NCBI RefSeq assembly: GCF_001949145.1
Contig: NW_019091512.1
Coordinates: forward strand, 285,923 to 334,473
Origin: Acanthaster planci
Taxonomy: Eukaryota > Echinodermata > Asteroidea > Valvatida > Acanthasteridae
Direction: 5' to 3'
DNA: 48,551 bases
Of the stretch, positions 32,101-45,505 are shown piece after piece. A program made the translations under genes and the position numbers. The stretch's first letter is position 1. Each line of letters begins with the position of its first letter. Below the pieces are notes generated by a model. The model had not been told where the DNA came from and searched no databases. It worked only from the letters and a program-made list of their open reading frames with translations.

Positions 32101-35100
32101 GGGAATTATTCATTCAAGATTCATTTTATATGATCGCCTAATCCTCACTGAACAACCTCCTCTGCTGGGCAGTGTAACGTTCGACTGCGTTGGGCACAGA
32201 GACCCTTTATGTACAGCAGCTAAAATTATAAAGGGTTTTATTTCAGTTTTGTGTCACATAGAATTATAAAATTCTTCTTCTGAGCTCGTTCCCATATAAA
32301 CACTTACCTCTACGATGACCGTTAAGCGGAACATCGTTTCTTCAACTTTGAAGGTTTACAACCAAAAGTAACACCGCTGTTCAGATTGTTAAATCTGAGA
32401 AAAAAAATGTATTGAACGTATTCACCCCTTCTTTGGCATGATGCAATGTTTGACGTTGCTGATATAAGTGAAAGGGTGTCTTAATGTGAAATATCTGTTT
32501 CCCTACAGACGTCCAGTTTTCAAGATTGTCCCCTTGGGGTTGTCTCCGTTACATTACTCTCTTCAAGTGAGATCAACAAGAAATCATTAAGACGCAGGCA
32601 ACATGTAGGACCATGGTATTCCTGTCCAAATGGAAATTGGAGTCGGTTCGTCGAGCGTAGTGCCAGGGACAGCAAATCGTTTGATTGTTTACCAGAGGTC
32701 AGTGAATGCATAAAAATGTAGCAACAAACTGACAACATGGAGCATTGGTACGTAGTGCCCACTTCAGGCCATTAGTAGGAGGAGGAAGTGTGTTCTGGTT
32801 TAACAGGGAAGGGGACTAATGGGTCAGCAGTGACGTTCTGGGTTTCAATTATCACCAGCTCGTTTTTGTTGGTGTCCTAGAGCAATGAGTCTTTGCCATT
32901 TGCTGTGTTTGACTTTAGTCCTTGTTTCTTAGGGTAGAATCAAAATAAAATGAAGATCCAGAAGAATCATGCGCAGGAAATCGTGCATTTGTATCATCAT
33001 GATGATCATCTTTGAGGTAGCTGTATGCAGTGGGACGTATTGTAGACTGGTTCCCGTTCCGCAAGTAGTCTCTAGACGTCTTACAGACGTCCACCGAACG
33101 TAGGGACCGGTGGCGGGTAATGACACCAGCAGCATCCTGCCGGTGTTATGTAAATGAGGAAACGAAGCCCGGTCCATGTACAAATCAAGCAGAAGCTGAC
33201 AGAACATTTCGCCTTTTCTCTCAGGCTTCGCTACCGAAAATAAATTCAACATAAATTGCCTATTTATCTAAAAATATAACAAATAACCACTGATTTAAAA
33301 TAAACTGCCGCAAAATAATTTATCGATATTATTCTTTGAAAAATAAATTACCACTGTGATTATCAATAGAGATGAACAAGGAGGGTACTTGTGTATTATT
33401 CGCATCATTGCTGGTACGTAATTCATGTTAGAAGCATTGCTATTGGCCTGACAAATATTAAAATATTCAGCATCCGAATTGAGAGGGCTAATCGCATACG
33501 TTAAATTGCAGCTAGCTACCAGTCCCTGTCTAATAGAGCCGGGGACCTGTCCAGCCGAATTGATGAGAGCTCGGCTATAGCGATAGCGCCCTCTCACAAC
33601 ATTAGCACATGCAGGGTGTCATTTGACGCAGAGGTGCTCATAAAACTTGAATAACGGCTGCCGTGTTTTTCAGTAAATGGCATCAGGGGGAAATTAAGGA
33701 TCCAACAAAATCACATTTCTATGACACATTTTGTCTTTCAAGTGGAGAATTTCCTACCATTCCTCACCAATATCAGCTCCCTCAACCTATAACGCTATTT
33801 TCGCAGAACGTACAATGGTAGGCCTAGTGTGTGTTTTGTGAGAAAGACGGCCATTTGTCAAAAAATAACATGGCCTTTTGAAACAGCCTAAATATTCCAT
33901 CGACAGGATCATATTGAAAATTATTCAAGTATTGCATCTTGTGGAGATAATTGATAATCACTAACTTGAATGTAGGAAGTTATTCTGTCCTCATTCCAGA
34001 TGAAATAGAACTGGAATGTTAACTTTGAATGAGATTTTTATACGTAGCAAAAATAGTGTATTCATTAACCATGAAGATTTCGCTTGGGACAGTTCACCCC
34101 TCCCTTTGAATAAATTAACCATATGGAAACATCAGACGTGGTTACCTACGAGTGACAGCGACCCGTCCCTTTTGCGCTTGGCTGGGCATTTTGTGCCTCT
34201 CCATCACCTCGACGAACCCAAAATGGACGCCGTTCGTGCATGCTTCGTCTAACTCGCAAGCTCTAATCTTGCCAGATTTGATCTGTATAAGAGATAGGCA
34301 TTCCTGTGCCATAATATTCAACAGGCAAATCCCCATTGCACGATGTCGCCTGTACTGTGGTGTCTATACCACGGGTATTTGGCTGGTATGGTTTGGCGTG
34401 CGACAGGATTGTCCCTTTTTTCCTCTTTCGGTGTCGTTTGTTGTCTGTCGTCGCTGTTTAAACCTCGTTAAAATTTACACTAGGGTAATAGAAATTTTAC
34501 ATGGGATGTGACTTCGTTCCCAGAGTTCTAACAAAGGCCAACAAAATCGTAGTTCTATTTTTCCCATGAGCTCTAGAGGTCTTTGGAATCACGCATGCGC
34601 ACAGGGCCAGGGAATTCGGGGAATTGTGCCTTTTATGCTATCCTAATTGAATTAGATTAAGGAAATTGCGGACGTGGAGCAGTTATACATGACCCAATCT
34701 TAATAATTGTTTGGCCCTTATTTTCAACTGCTTGTTTTTGCTGCTGTTGTTGCTGTCGCTGATGTTCCCGTGGGAATTTTGTTTTTCTGATATTTGTTGC
34801 TTGTGTTTTTATTTCCTTTTACGGTACGCATTTATTAGGTAGTATAAGCTTTAATGTGGGTATGTCGGTCGTATTCATGAAATAACCATTGTTTTCGGAT
34901 TTTGTCGCCGGATTGCATTCTCTTCATTGCACTCTGTTTTCAATGGAAAGGGTTATGGTAATTTCAAGGTTGGTGACTCTAACTTTCCTTTGATTCGGTC
35001 TAAACTTACCGCAGGAATTTCTTATTCGGAGTGAGTTATCATTGGATGCAAAATTCAGTTTAATTGAGGAGTTGTCTCCATGCGTCATGTTCTTGCCACA

Positions 35101-35406
35101 CGTCTGAAGTATCGAGAAAATTTCACGAGCATTATTAAAATTATCCAGAGTGCAGACTCGAGAGTGAGGTGTGCGCGATGGTGTTATACGTGAAGGGATT
35201 CGTGGACGCTGTTAAGGAGGCCGGCTCATTGTTATCGTGTGGAGGACATTTGTTAGCGCAATTTTTTTTCCCTGTTTGTCTTTCTTATGGGGTTTACTCG
35301 CTAGCAGCATGAAACTGTCCAGAGTTGTAGAGAGTCACTTATTCTTGCTACTCGAGTCAAATCGAGTCATTTACCCTACTAGAATAGAATTTAGACGCTA
35401 AAAATT

Positions 35407-35427
35407 AGTGACTCGGGTCGAGTCACT
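35407..35427. repeat. Perfect palindrome AGTGACTCG/CGAGTCACT
   Basis: Nine-base arms with a three-base centre. Related CGAGTCA motifs occur about 55 bases upstream (35350-35370), making a small cluster of GAGTCA (AP-1/bZIP-like) half-sites. Confidence 0.7.
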
Positions 35428-38400
35428 GAATTACAACTCGGGGAACTCTCGAAGGCCGCTTCAAAAGGAAGAGTAATGTACTCAGGCAGTGATTGTGCAA
35501 AAAAAGGTTGTAAAAATACACTTGGCTCATTGTATCGTCAGTGTATGTTCCATGCAGGTGTGCTCTGTGAGGGTTTTTCAATGCTAAATCACCGTGATGT
35601 TGTTCATGTTGCTTGTTTACCTAAGATGGAAGATGTGGGCGATTTGTTCATGAGTCTGAAATATCCGAAAGACACAATTATTTCTGGATGTATGTAAGTC
35701 GTTACTATCTTACCAACAACGGGATTCTAAAAGTAACTGGTATATTACGGTTAATACCATTTCTCAACATGACATATACTGAAAGTGCAGCCGGTCAGTT
35801 TCCTGAGAGCTTCTATAAAAGGTTGAACAACCGGAAATAGGAGATCGTCAACAACTGCCAATCATTGATGTAGATGATGGTTTTGCCCGCTATGCGAAAA
35901 ATAATATTAATGATAACCCCTCGGTGAACATTTGGGCAGAGTAAGTGGGCGGATTCTGGGAAAAACTGACAAGAATTTAGCACGCTCGCACCGTGATCCC
36001 CATACCCTGACCTCTCTAGCTATAGCCTGGTCCAAAAAAGGAAAATTGCTATTGTCCGTTGGAAGCTATCTTTCAACCCCTATCAAGTGTTATTTGCGAT
36101 CACAGCTGCTTATCTTGTCAAGAGTAGAGGAGCTTTTATCATTCCTGCGGTTGGTGATGGAGGGAGGAAAATAAAAACCACATCAGTGGTTCTTTTCCCG
36201 ATGTGTCATCTCACATACCAGTCGCCTTCTCCAAGGAAGGCAGAAATCTCTTCCGATTTTTATTCATGCCTTAAAAGGAGAGTTAATGTGCTGGTAGGGG
36301 GGATTAAGAGAGTGGAGAATAATTAGTGAAATGAAGCCCGTGTTACACCTAACCAATACTGTCGTATAATGAAGATTTGTGTAGAAACTCAGGCGCAAAT
36401 AACTTAAATAAATTATCACGAAGGGATGGGGGGGTGTGCTTTTTAAGCATCGCACTACAGTCCTACTTTCAAGTCACCCCAAGATGCGCTGTTCTTTTCC
36501 CCGATGCGGAGGGTGTTTACTACGTGCACAGGCAAGCATCACTTACGCCCCAATAACTATTGTGCCTCTAGGAAATCCTCCAGTGAAATCCTTTTGGAAT
36601 TTCCCTCTGCATATCATTCACATCTTGTGAAAAACAATATGTTGGACCCCCAGATTTACACAATTTGGTAGTATCGTATCGATATTGCAGTTCCTATGAA
36701 ATCGTTCGTAATACATTATGGTCAAGTGCCCTTAAATTAGGACTAAAAGTATTTTCAACCTTCTATCGGACTCGGTATCAATACATCAAAGCTTTGCTTT
36801 CCTAACTGGGCCACGGGGCTTACTCAATAATAATCTGTCAAATATTGTGAAGTCTTGAAGGCTATAAAGCCCTGATATTGCCTCATGTAGGCTCATCAGT
36901 TAACCGTGTTTTGTGAAATAGGCTCTAGGGAACATAAAAATAAGATCTAGCACACGCGGCGCTTATCCAGATTACTATACTTCACAGTATTGTCTACAGC
37001 TCGGGTTGCCATAATAGGGCAACGCGTAATTAAAAAAGCACGACGGGGTGAAAATTCCCATCATTTTTCAGATTCAACACCACTCTCCGGGAAAATATTG
37101 AAGGCATATCGGCAGATTGGGCCTGCGTCCCACCCGTAAAACTGGGAGGGAAAACGCCACAACAATCTCCCACGGAGAAAGTCTGATGAGTTCCAGACAT
37201 CTTGCAGATGGCGTATTATGGAGGAAGACTTTCGACGGTGTACAAATCACTCGTCAGTCTGCACTCCACGGGAAAACCGTTTACTGTTGTCACTCAGCTC
37301 CCGAATACAAAATTAGAATAAATAAGGATGTGCTAATCATATTTATTTCTTACCAATATTTTCCTTGCAGTATACTAGGTCATTCTCGTACTGTTCTTAG
37401 GTGTGAGGGTATTAATGGGCGTAGCTAGGGTTTTTTTTTCAGGAGAGGGCAAAGCACGCATTAGCTGAAAAATGATTAACAACTAACAGCTAGAGTGGGC
37501 CTATTTGAGTTTTTTTTCCAAGCACGGTGTCATCCCCTTTCGACCACTCTTGACGTCTGAGATGTCATCTTTACACTGGCTCTTTGCCTACCCTTTCGTA
37601 TTTTCTCTGTTCTGTGTTCCATCAGTCGTCTTGTTCTTTGGGCACCTTTACTATTTCAAGCGTCCTCATCTGAAACAGAGAACGTTTTAAATTTTGACTG
37701 GCAGTAAAACAATACTTTCACGTTTGTTGGCTACCTATAGAATGGTCACGTTCGCGATCTGTCTAGAAACTCTCTCCTAACTTGATAGCACCCCGAGGGT
37801 CAATAGATAAGCCAGAAAAAAAAGACCGCGGGTAGGATATTTGTAATTAAGCGGCAAGCTTCAGTCATGAATGTGATGATCTAGATTCGGGAAGTCCACA
37901 GTAACATTAACAATTTTCGTGATGCACTCTAGCAAACAGTTCTACGAAAGAGGCTTCGCTTCAGTGAGAGGGCTTATGAGTAGTTCATTCAGAAAGTACA
38001 CCAGGGGTAAATTGTGCTGGCACAACTCGCAACACGCGGTACTCGATGACAGAAAGCACGGAACTCCTTAATATTAAACATTTATGTAATTAAGGGGACC
38101 CTTTCAATGTTCGAATGTGGCTGGGAAAAAATTTCGGTCTGATTATGAATATTCACAAGACGAAAATTTCTCGGGTTATCCTACAGAATATTTTGATCTC
38201 CAGCTACTTCTGAAATGTCAGGGTGATTTACAAAATTCACTTTCTCTGAAACGGCGTGGGCCGGGGGCTAGGAAGGTTATGAATACACAAAATGGTAATC
38301 ATGTAAAACAATTACAAAAACGGGTTATTAAAGACAATAGCCTTGTTTGTTTTTTGTTTTCCCATAGTGTCTGGATAAGTCTGAGTAAAGGTAGCTGACT

Positions 38401-39437
38401 GACAAGGAGTGGAAGCATGTTATTTGATGCATCCGTTCAGTACCATAACAAAATTATTAACGATATGATTATATTCAAATAATTTGGAAACATATTCAAA
38501 AATCTTTTGCAGATGTATCCAAACATCCTCAGACCTCATCAAACCTTGAAACTAATTCTATTCATCGAATTGTACTGATGCTTGGGGAATCAAGTTCCAA
38601 AGGTAAATGAAATCAATTGCTTTCCCACTTAAAAATCAGGGCCCACTCATTCCAGAGGTATTTCAAAATCGAAACCTCAATCATCCTCTCAGACTTGTTG
38701 AATGGAAATTAAACCACCGCCGTTTAGCGGGAAGGTGGGTGGGGATGAAGGAGCCAGACAGATAGGCATTTTGATCCAATGAACATACCTCGAGTCAAAA
38801 CGGTTTCCATATTCCATAACCCTGGCATTCCATTGTCCCGATATCAGTGGAAGATCGTTTCTCGTGTGGCTGTCATCGCTATTTAGAATACCATAACTTT
38901 GTTACGACCTTGTCAAGTATAAATGAAATTAAGAGACAAGTCTTAGGTGAGAAATTAAAAAACATATACTTCCGCACAGAAATTGGAATTTCCTAAACAT
39001 TCTAACGGCAAGAGTACTTTGCCTGAACGCCGTACTTTATTGCATGAAACGGGTTTTATTATGAAACGGCTCGTACAAAATCAGATGCAGCGGCCAATAA
39101 TTCAGAAATGCTTTAAGTAACCAGATACAATTTTTGTTCTACTTATATCCATGAGCTCACGTGAAACCTCGTGAAACTGTCGTTAGAAAACAACTTATGC
39201 ACAGTCACGGGAGACACACAGCAGTGCATTGAACAAGGACACGCCATGCAGTTTGCGGAACTGTATCTCGGAGACAGCCAGGATGGTGTTTACATCACGC
39301 CCGAATTTCCATGGACGGGTAAATACGTTTGACCACTCCAAGACTATTTCGCGGAGTTGTATTATGTGGTGAGACCTAAAACGTTGCCTGAACGCCTGAT
39401 AATTGACCATACGACGAGTAATAAATGAGCCTTCTGC

Positions 39438-39767
39438 GAGTTAAATTTGAATTAAATCTGGTTCTCTGAGTTTTTAAATTTACGTTAGCATATTGAATAT
39501 CCATACTAAAGGCACTGTTGCTATACCTCGTAATTCGTTACAAGCTTTTGCTTAGTTACATAAAAGACGCCTTGTACCAATACACTGTTTTCAATGGGTA
39601 AGAAGGGCGCAAAATCAGTCCATTCCAGAGATGGTGGTCGCTATGCAAGAGCTTGCCCCTAATCACGAGGTATAGCAACGGTGTCCTTAGTCTAGGGAAT
39701 TCAAACTGTTATGTTTATGTGAATTTAAAGAACTCAGCGTACCAGGTTTTGTTCAAATTTAACTCTC
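39438..39767. mobile_element. Fold-back element, about 330 bp
   Basis: The left arm 39438-39535 pairs with the right arm 39661-39767. Matching blocks in order from the outside are GAGTTAAATTTGAA, CTGGT..CTGAGTT, TTTAAATT, CAC(T/C)GTTGCTATACCTCGT. The loop is about 125 bases. There is no coding capacity. The long arms and central loop fit a non-autonomous DNA transposon. Confidence 0.82.
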
Positions 39768-41952
39768 AAAAGGTTAAGGGCTAATACTGTGGGGAGCAAC
39801 CACTCAGAAGCAAATTTTTGTGTCATCTGTCATGCTGTGCAGTTTTCGGCTGACTTGTATGCTTCTTGCAGTTTCCTAATTAAAGTCGTACTGACGTCAC
39901 TGATTAAATGGCGCTTTTAAATGTATGTTGTGTGCTACGGAAGTGAAGGCTTTAATGTGTGCCTGTGTCATTGGTCCCACGTTCAATGATTCTGCCAAGT
40001 AGGCTATGTGTGATCTGTTCTGGAATTTGAATGGACGTTGTAGAGGAAGTCCCCCATGTTAATGTGCCAGCTGCTACTCCAAGACCGTGGGACTTTTGTG
40101 TCCCTCCCCCCTTTAAATAAAAAAATAATAATATCAGCTCAAGCGAAACGAGAATCCTTTGGTGTCTGCTACATATTGCAAGCCTGATGGATGAAGTTTT
40201 AAACTGTAGTGGAATAGAAAGAAACACGGATTCCTAAAACAAAATACAGTCACTTGCACCACACCACCTGATTCAAGATGAATGGGCCACCGATTATGAT
40301 GGGGATTTGAATCCAACCTATAGCCTAAGACATATAGGCAAGAAACCTTATTTCGGTGAGAAAAAAAAGTTAAATCTGCTGTAAGTGTTCAATAAACTAC
40401 AATTGGTGTTTCTAAAGTTTTCATCACGCGACCGAGAAGGGAAGACGTGCGGTTGATGTCCCACTTACGTCATACGTACATCAAACGTTAGAGGAGACCA
40501 AATCGACAGGTGTCCGTATACTTTTACGGAAGTAATATTCGTGGGTGCATTTTTCTGCGTGGATGCACATGTTAGCCTCATTCCAGGAACCAGGCCTTAA
40601 GACACTCCACGTATTTGAGCGCTTAAATATTGCGTGTATTGCCTTTAAATATTCACTATTTAATTAAATGGATACCTGTAATGACTTTTCCTCAGATTCA
40701 ATTTTTCTACAACTTCATACTCCTCTTTAATGTACAGAAACTATTTGATATTCCTATTAGGTTAAATGCATTGAAAAGTAAACTTTAAACGTTTGAAATT
40801 TTCTATGACTTCCTGGTGAAATTAGGACGCTGTTGCTGTGATGTCATCCAGGGGAGACATGGTTCATAGATTTTGTTTTCAAATTATAAGTCCATAATTT
40901 ACTCACCGAAAACGTTTCTGAAAAGGTATTAACTAATTGTTTTTGCTATGTATTTACAAAAAGTGAATCACCAAAGAGAGAGAAATATAGGACAGCAAAT
41001 CTTTCAAATACAAGAGTGTTTGCACACAAACTAATGGAACATTTACGTTTTCTTGCTGGGATGGCATTACAGTTGTTCTCTTGAGTATGGAATACTCATT
41101 AGCCTAAAAAGCAAAAGGCAGCAAAATACACTCTAAATCAATGAAACAGGAATTGAAAATGATGTTAATTGAAACAATAAGTGCAGGTTTGTATTCAAAA
41201 TATTCCATTGCAGCTCCCTCTAAGGACCTCCTTTCCCTTAAGCGCCGTCTAGAGTCGACAAATCGTCGACACTATTTGTCCGATAGCATTTTTTAAATGG
41301 TGACCGAGATTTTACGAAGTGATGCCTGCACTGGAGGCATGTTTTAACGGATCTGACCTTGCTCTGGACCATTGGGACTTACCGTAATTGGCAAGTAAGC
41401 TCGATTGATACATCGGTATCTGTCAGTCGTCAACCAATTAGGTTTCTGCGGGATGGGTCAGTGTGAACTTATAGTCAGTCTAGCTACGATTGGCTCACCT
41501 CATATCTCCTTTGATTACAGCAAGGTTACCGGTGTACGAAATGCGACATCACTAGCAAACGCATTTTTACAGCATTCATGCATTCAACCAGAGGAAGACG
41601 TGCCGATGTTTTGTCAGTACAGTTTGATATTGGGTTGTAAAACATCTCATTGATTAATAAAGACGCTTGTGTTTACCCCCTGTTTTCTCTTTGTGCAAAT
41701 ATTGCTGTGTCATTTAAAATCCCGAATGATGATAGGTTTTGTGTTGAAACCAATTGGTTGCTCTATTTCCACCAATAATTAAAAAACAACTTGCTTGGTA
41801 CGTGAAGTTTTTATTTGGAGGGAATCTAATTGGTACAAGTGTTAGCTTCTCGAACCCGTTCCCTCCAAGGGGAAAGAATAAGCCAGGCTGCGGCCAAGCT
41901 ACAAAATGCAATATATGAATGTTTACAGCCCATGTTTCGTATTCAGTACGAT

Positions 41953-42067
41953 GCCGTGTCCGAAACGGGCTTCCAGAGCTACGGCTAGGTCTATTGTCTA
42001 CTCGTCTCCACGCATTTCCAATGGAGCGAAGACCTAGACCTAGTTCTAAACAACAGACTCGGATGCA
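41953..42067. repeat. Imperfect hairpin with AGACCTAG stem
   Basis: CTAGGTCT (41985-41992) pairs exactly with AGACCTAG (42030-42037). Inner TCTCCA/TGGAGC and outer CCGTGTCCGA/ACTCGGATGC-like blocks extend the stem with mismatches. It has the look of a dispersed repeat, but only one copy is in the window. Confidence 0.5.
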
Positions 42068-42619
42068 GTAAACATCACTTCAAGGGGCATAACATACACT
42101 GCAAGAGTGTAAGTCCCTGGGGATGGGGGTGTCCACGTAAAAAGTATACCGAGATAAAATTAAATTAAAATGTCAGATGCACATTGACAGGAATGGTTGC
42201 CATGTGGATCTTTGGAGGGCACTGCACATTAAACTATAATGAGGTAAGTAGCAAAAAACAAACAGATTAGGTTGATTAAGGTACATTCCTTGTTTTCAAG
42301 AATGTGCTCTTAGAGCAAAGGCGTTTGGTATTCTGCACACTTGCATGGTTGAGCCTTGTTAATCAAATATGCAAACTTGTCACAGTGCCGATTTCAGTAC
42401 CCTTAACATCGGTCTAGTTTGTTCACTCATCTGTGTCAATTACTTCACAAGCTGTATACCATTGAAGAGGACATTCTGTCCTTTCTAGACATATATTTCT
42501 CGCTGCCATTAATAAAGCAGTTTTGCCACTACTGCAATGTTTATCTCGGTAGACTTTTATGTGGACAAGCAGTATAGCACCCCGCACTTTTCATCGGGGT
42601 TTAGTATGTTGGATCATTC

Positions 42620-42935
42620 CACCCCCCCCCCACACACACACACATTTCCGTGGTAAGGGAGAAAGGGTGGGTTTTGAGGTGACATTCGAACTTCTCAACA
42701 ATCAAAGTGTTTTCAATAGTTATAAAAAGGGGGGAAAGCTTACAAAATAATGCTTTAAATACGCCACTTTGATGTAAGGCTAAGGGATGATAAGATGTAC
42801 TTTTACTTCACGATTAGTGCCTCTTGTGGTCACGTGGTGTCCAGCAACACCCCTACCTCCACCCCTATCCCCACTTGTCGAATTTCCACGGTCGGTCATT
42901 TCCACCACCCAACCCCCACCCCCACCCCGTTCCCG
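42620..42935. repeat. C-rich and CA low-complexity tracts
   Basis: A run of C followed by a (CA) repeat lies at 42621-42645, and a longer C-rich, CCCCA/CCACC tract at 42841-42935. The protein frames across them are artefacts of composition. Confidence 0.85.
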
Positions 42936-43639
42936 GAACAGATTTCACTGCATCACAGTATAAATGAGAGCACATTTTGGAATACAGCGAATAGCTCCAC
43001 AAAACCCAATTATTAACTGGATTGGATCTTGCTAAAAACTTGCCAAAAAGACTGAATATACCCGCGGGCAATTACACTTCACTTCAGTGGAGAATGCGAT
43101 GTCTTACTTCCTAGATTCAAAACACTGCATGTTGACCTTTTAGTTACTGGGAAAAAATCACCATCATCCTATGCAATGATTTAATCTGTGGGCGGTCTTT
43201 GGAGTGTACGAAATTGAAAATGTCACTTTTTGCAACCCTGAGCGCGGCGTTTATGTTAAAGAGAATGATTTGAACCTCGGGCTGTTAATATTTACGTGGC
43301 TGGCAAATAACGAGGCAGTCCCTTTTGCTCACTACTTCAAATGAAAAAAAAAAATCAGGATTTGTCTTCCGGCGGTTGTCCGCGTGCAGGAAAAGTGGCA
43401 AGATTTCAGACAATTCACATGGGAAATCAGCCGATTGGGCAAGAGAATTAATTGAATGGGGACATAGATCACTGGGGCAGGACACATTGAAGGGGCAGTC
43501 CATCGTTGACGGGTGTCTTCTTTGGAGGGCCATTATTCGCACCGGGGAGACGAACTTGGCGGCATAGCCGCCCCACTTCTGCACCATTATCTAGGGCGTG
43601 CCTAAGAGTCAAAGAGTATATCTACAATATCATGCTAGA

Positions 43640-43990
43640 TGAGTGATGGCCTCTTGGGACAAATGATAGCCGGTGATGTGGTTAACATTCGAGCGAGTTT
43701 GGGAGGCCTCCGAGACCGCATCTTTAATGCCAGGCGGAGAGTTTTGATTGAGAGCAGTAAGGCGTGAGCTGGCCACCTTTGGGGAATAAATCCTCCAATC
43801 CTGCCTTGCGCGGAGGTTTTTCTTTAACGTCCATTACCAAAACTTGATTTTTTGATATTAAGTGACAAGCGCCGAAGGTGAATACCCTACCTGCGCTGCG
43901 GAGCCAACCAATTTATTCCGCTTAACCGCCCCTCGTGAAGACGCCAGCCTCTTCGGGCAAAAGTGATTACTTCCACTGACTGTACATCCC
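43640..43990. other. GC-richer island, possibly conserved non-coding
   Basis: No frame is credible, yet base composition changes and short AT motifs such as TTTGATTGA and AAGTGATTACTT are set among GC-rich sequence, as in many developmental enhancers. Conservation cannot be judged from one sequence. Confidence 0.2.
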
Positions 43991-45159
43991 ACGTACAATT
44001 TTAAGTAGACTCATGCATGGCGATGTTTTGAATTGGCAAAGACCAGGTAATAATGCTAAAATCCCAAGGGTAATGCATTTAGAACTCAGATGAGGGCGAC
44101 AGTTTGAAGTCTTCATATGGGCAAGTATCATTCGAAGCACCGATAATGTCGTGATATTTCAAGTACATTTTTAAAAACTGATGGACGAAGTATCTTATTG
44201 TTGGCGTAAAAACATGTAAGGATGCTTTTTTTTACAACCTACCTTCCAGATCTCATGTACAACCTGATGTTCGCCAGAAGACAGTTTAAAATGTTTGCTT
44301 ACCATCAAATGTCACAAGAATTTGCCTAAGTTGTGACACTAAAATGAGTGGAATTCAACCGTTTAGATTCCATTGAGAGATTCACTACACTTAATGACAG
44401 TCAAATTGTCAGGCACGTCACTCCTGCAAACTTAGCAAACAAGACAGATTTCACCTACAGACTGAGGATTCCAAAAGTCCGTGCACGTGTCGAACTCCCA
44501 CGTTCAAAAATGCGCGGAAAACCGCAAACATTTTTCGAAGGCCGTGTGTGGCGTGCAGGCAGAGTGGCCTTGGTGTGTCATAATGTTCATGTTCCACGGT
44601 TGGACAGGGCATGCACCACACTGATTGAAATAAGCCATGCTCGATCACCCAGTAATCGCTCCCAAGTCAGCAATCAGGAAGGGGCTCGGGGACAGATATA
44701 CGATCGCTGTACTCAAAATGTTGTACAAAAGGGTCGCGAATCCATCTTCCTCTCCACGTTTCTAAGCTGGTATTTTTTTCTGGGAGCCACGAGAGGGTTG
44801 TGCTTGCCCCGGAGAGAGACGCTTGTGTGTCATCACATGACAATGACACACTAGTTGACCTCTCATAAACTTTGGCGATTACTAAAGCGCACGCCATGTG
44901 CATGGCCAATGAGGCAGCGAACTTGAAACGTCGATTGCTTATACATCATCTGTCTGTGTACATTATGTGAAGCTGAGATGTTCAGCTTATGACTGCATCG
45001 TTGACGCTGCACTAACTTCTGAGAGCCGTCAAGTTAACGAATATCCCAGGACACACATGCCTCTAGAAATTTCTTTTTAGGTGGGGGTGGGCGTCAGCGT
45101 TTCGGGCCCAGACTGAAAACAATAAGATAGTTTACTTATTGAGGGAAACGCAATCATAA

Positions 45160-45505
45160 GATTAATTCACTGATTAAAAGAATTCGAAATGTTTGTTTTC
45201 CGAGTGTCAATACTTCCTGAGATGAATCTACAGTCATTAATGACATGTTTAATGGTCTGACTCCAATCTGTTTTTGTGAATCATTAATTACCACATAAAA
45301 CGACGCTAACTATTACACCGGTATTACGTAATTTAAACATCGTCTACTTAATCCATCATGTCATTTGAGCAATGAATCACCTGTGGTAATTAAATTTTAA
45401 TTAATGGCGCTACGGTAATGAGTGGCGTAAGGCAGAAAGTGTCATTACAGCTATCTGGTGCAGACAATACAGATTTTACGGACGTCTGTGTTTATTACAA
45501 CACAA
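45160..45505. promoter_or_regulatory. Block dense in homeodomain-type TAAT cores
   Basis: More than fifteen TAAT/ATTA cores occur in about 350 bases, including CATTAATGAC, CATTAATTACC, GTATTACGTAAT and a perfect palindrome TAATTAAA/TTTAATTA at 45387-45403, next to a CACCTG E-box. A TAATCC (Otx/bicoid type) site lies near 45349. AT-richness alone gives some TAAT, so function is unproven. Confidence 0.3.

Larger units (their letters stand above)
24723..45150. other. Long stretch without a supported exon
   Basis: About 20 kb in which I see only chance frames, fold-back repeats and low-complexity DNA, listed separately. If the leader exon at 24 kb is real, this would be its first intron. Short exons of divergent proteins could escape inspection by eye. 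Confidence 0.4.

Noticed and set aside
44348-44854. 168-codon plus-strand open frame
   Set aside because: Sequence shows no motif I know and its end lacks any gene context. Kept only as a chance frame; protein search would decide.
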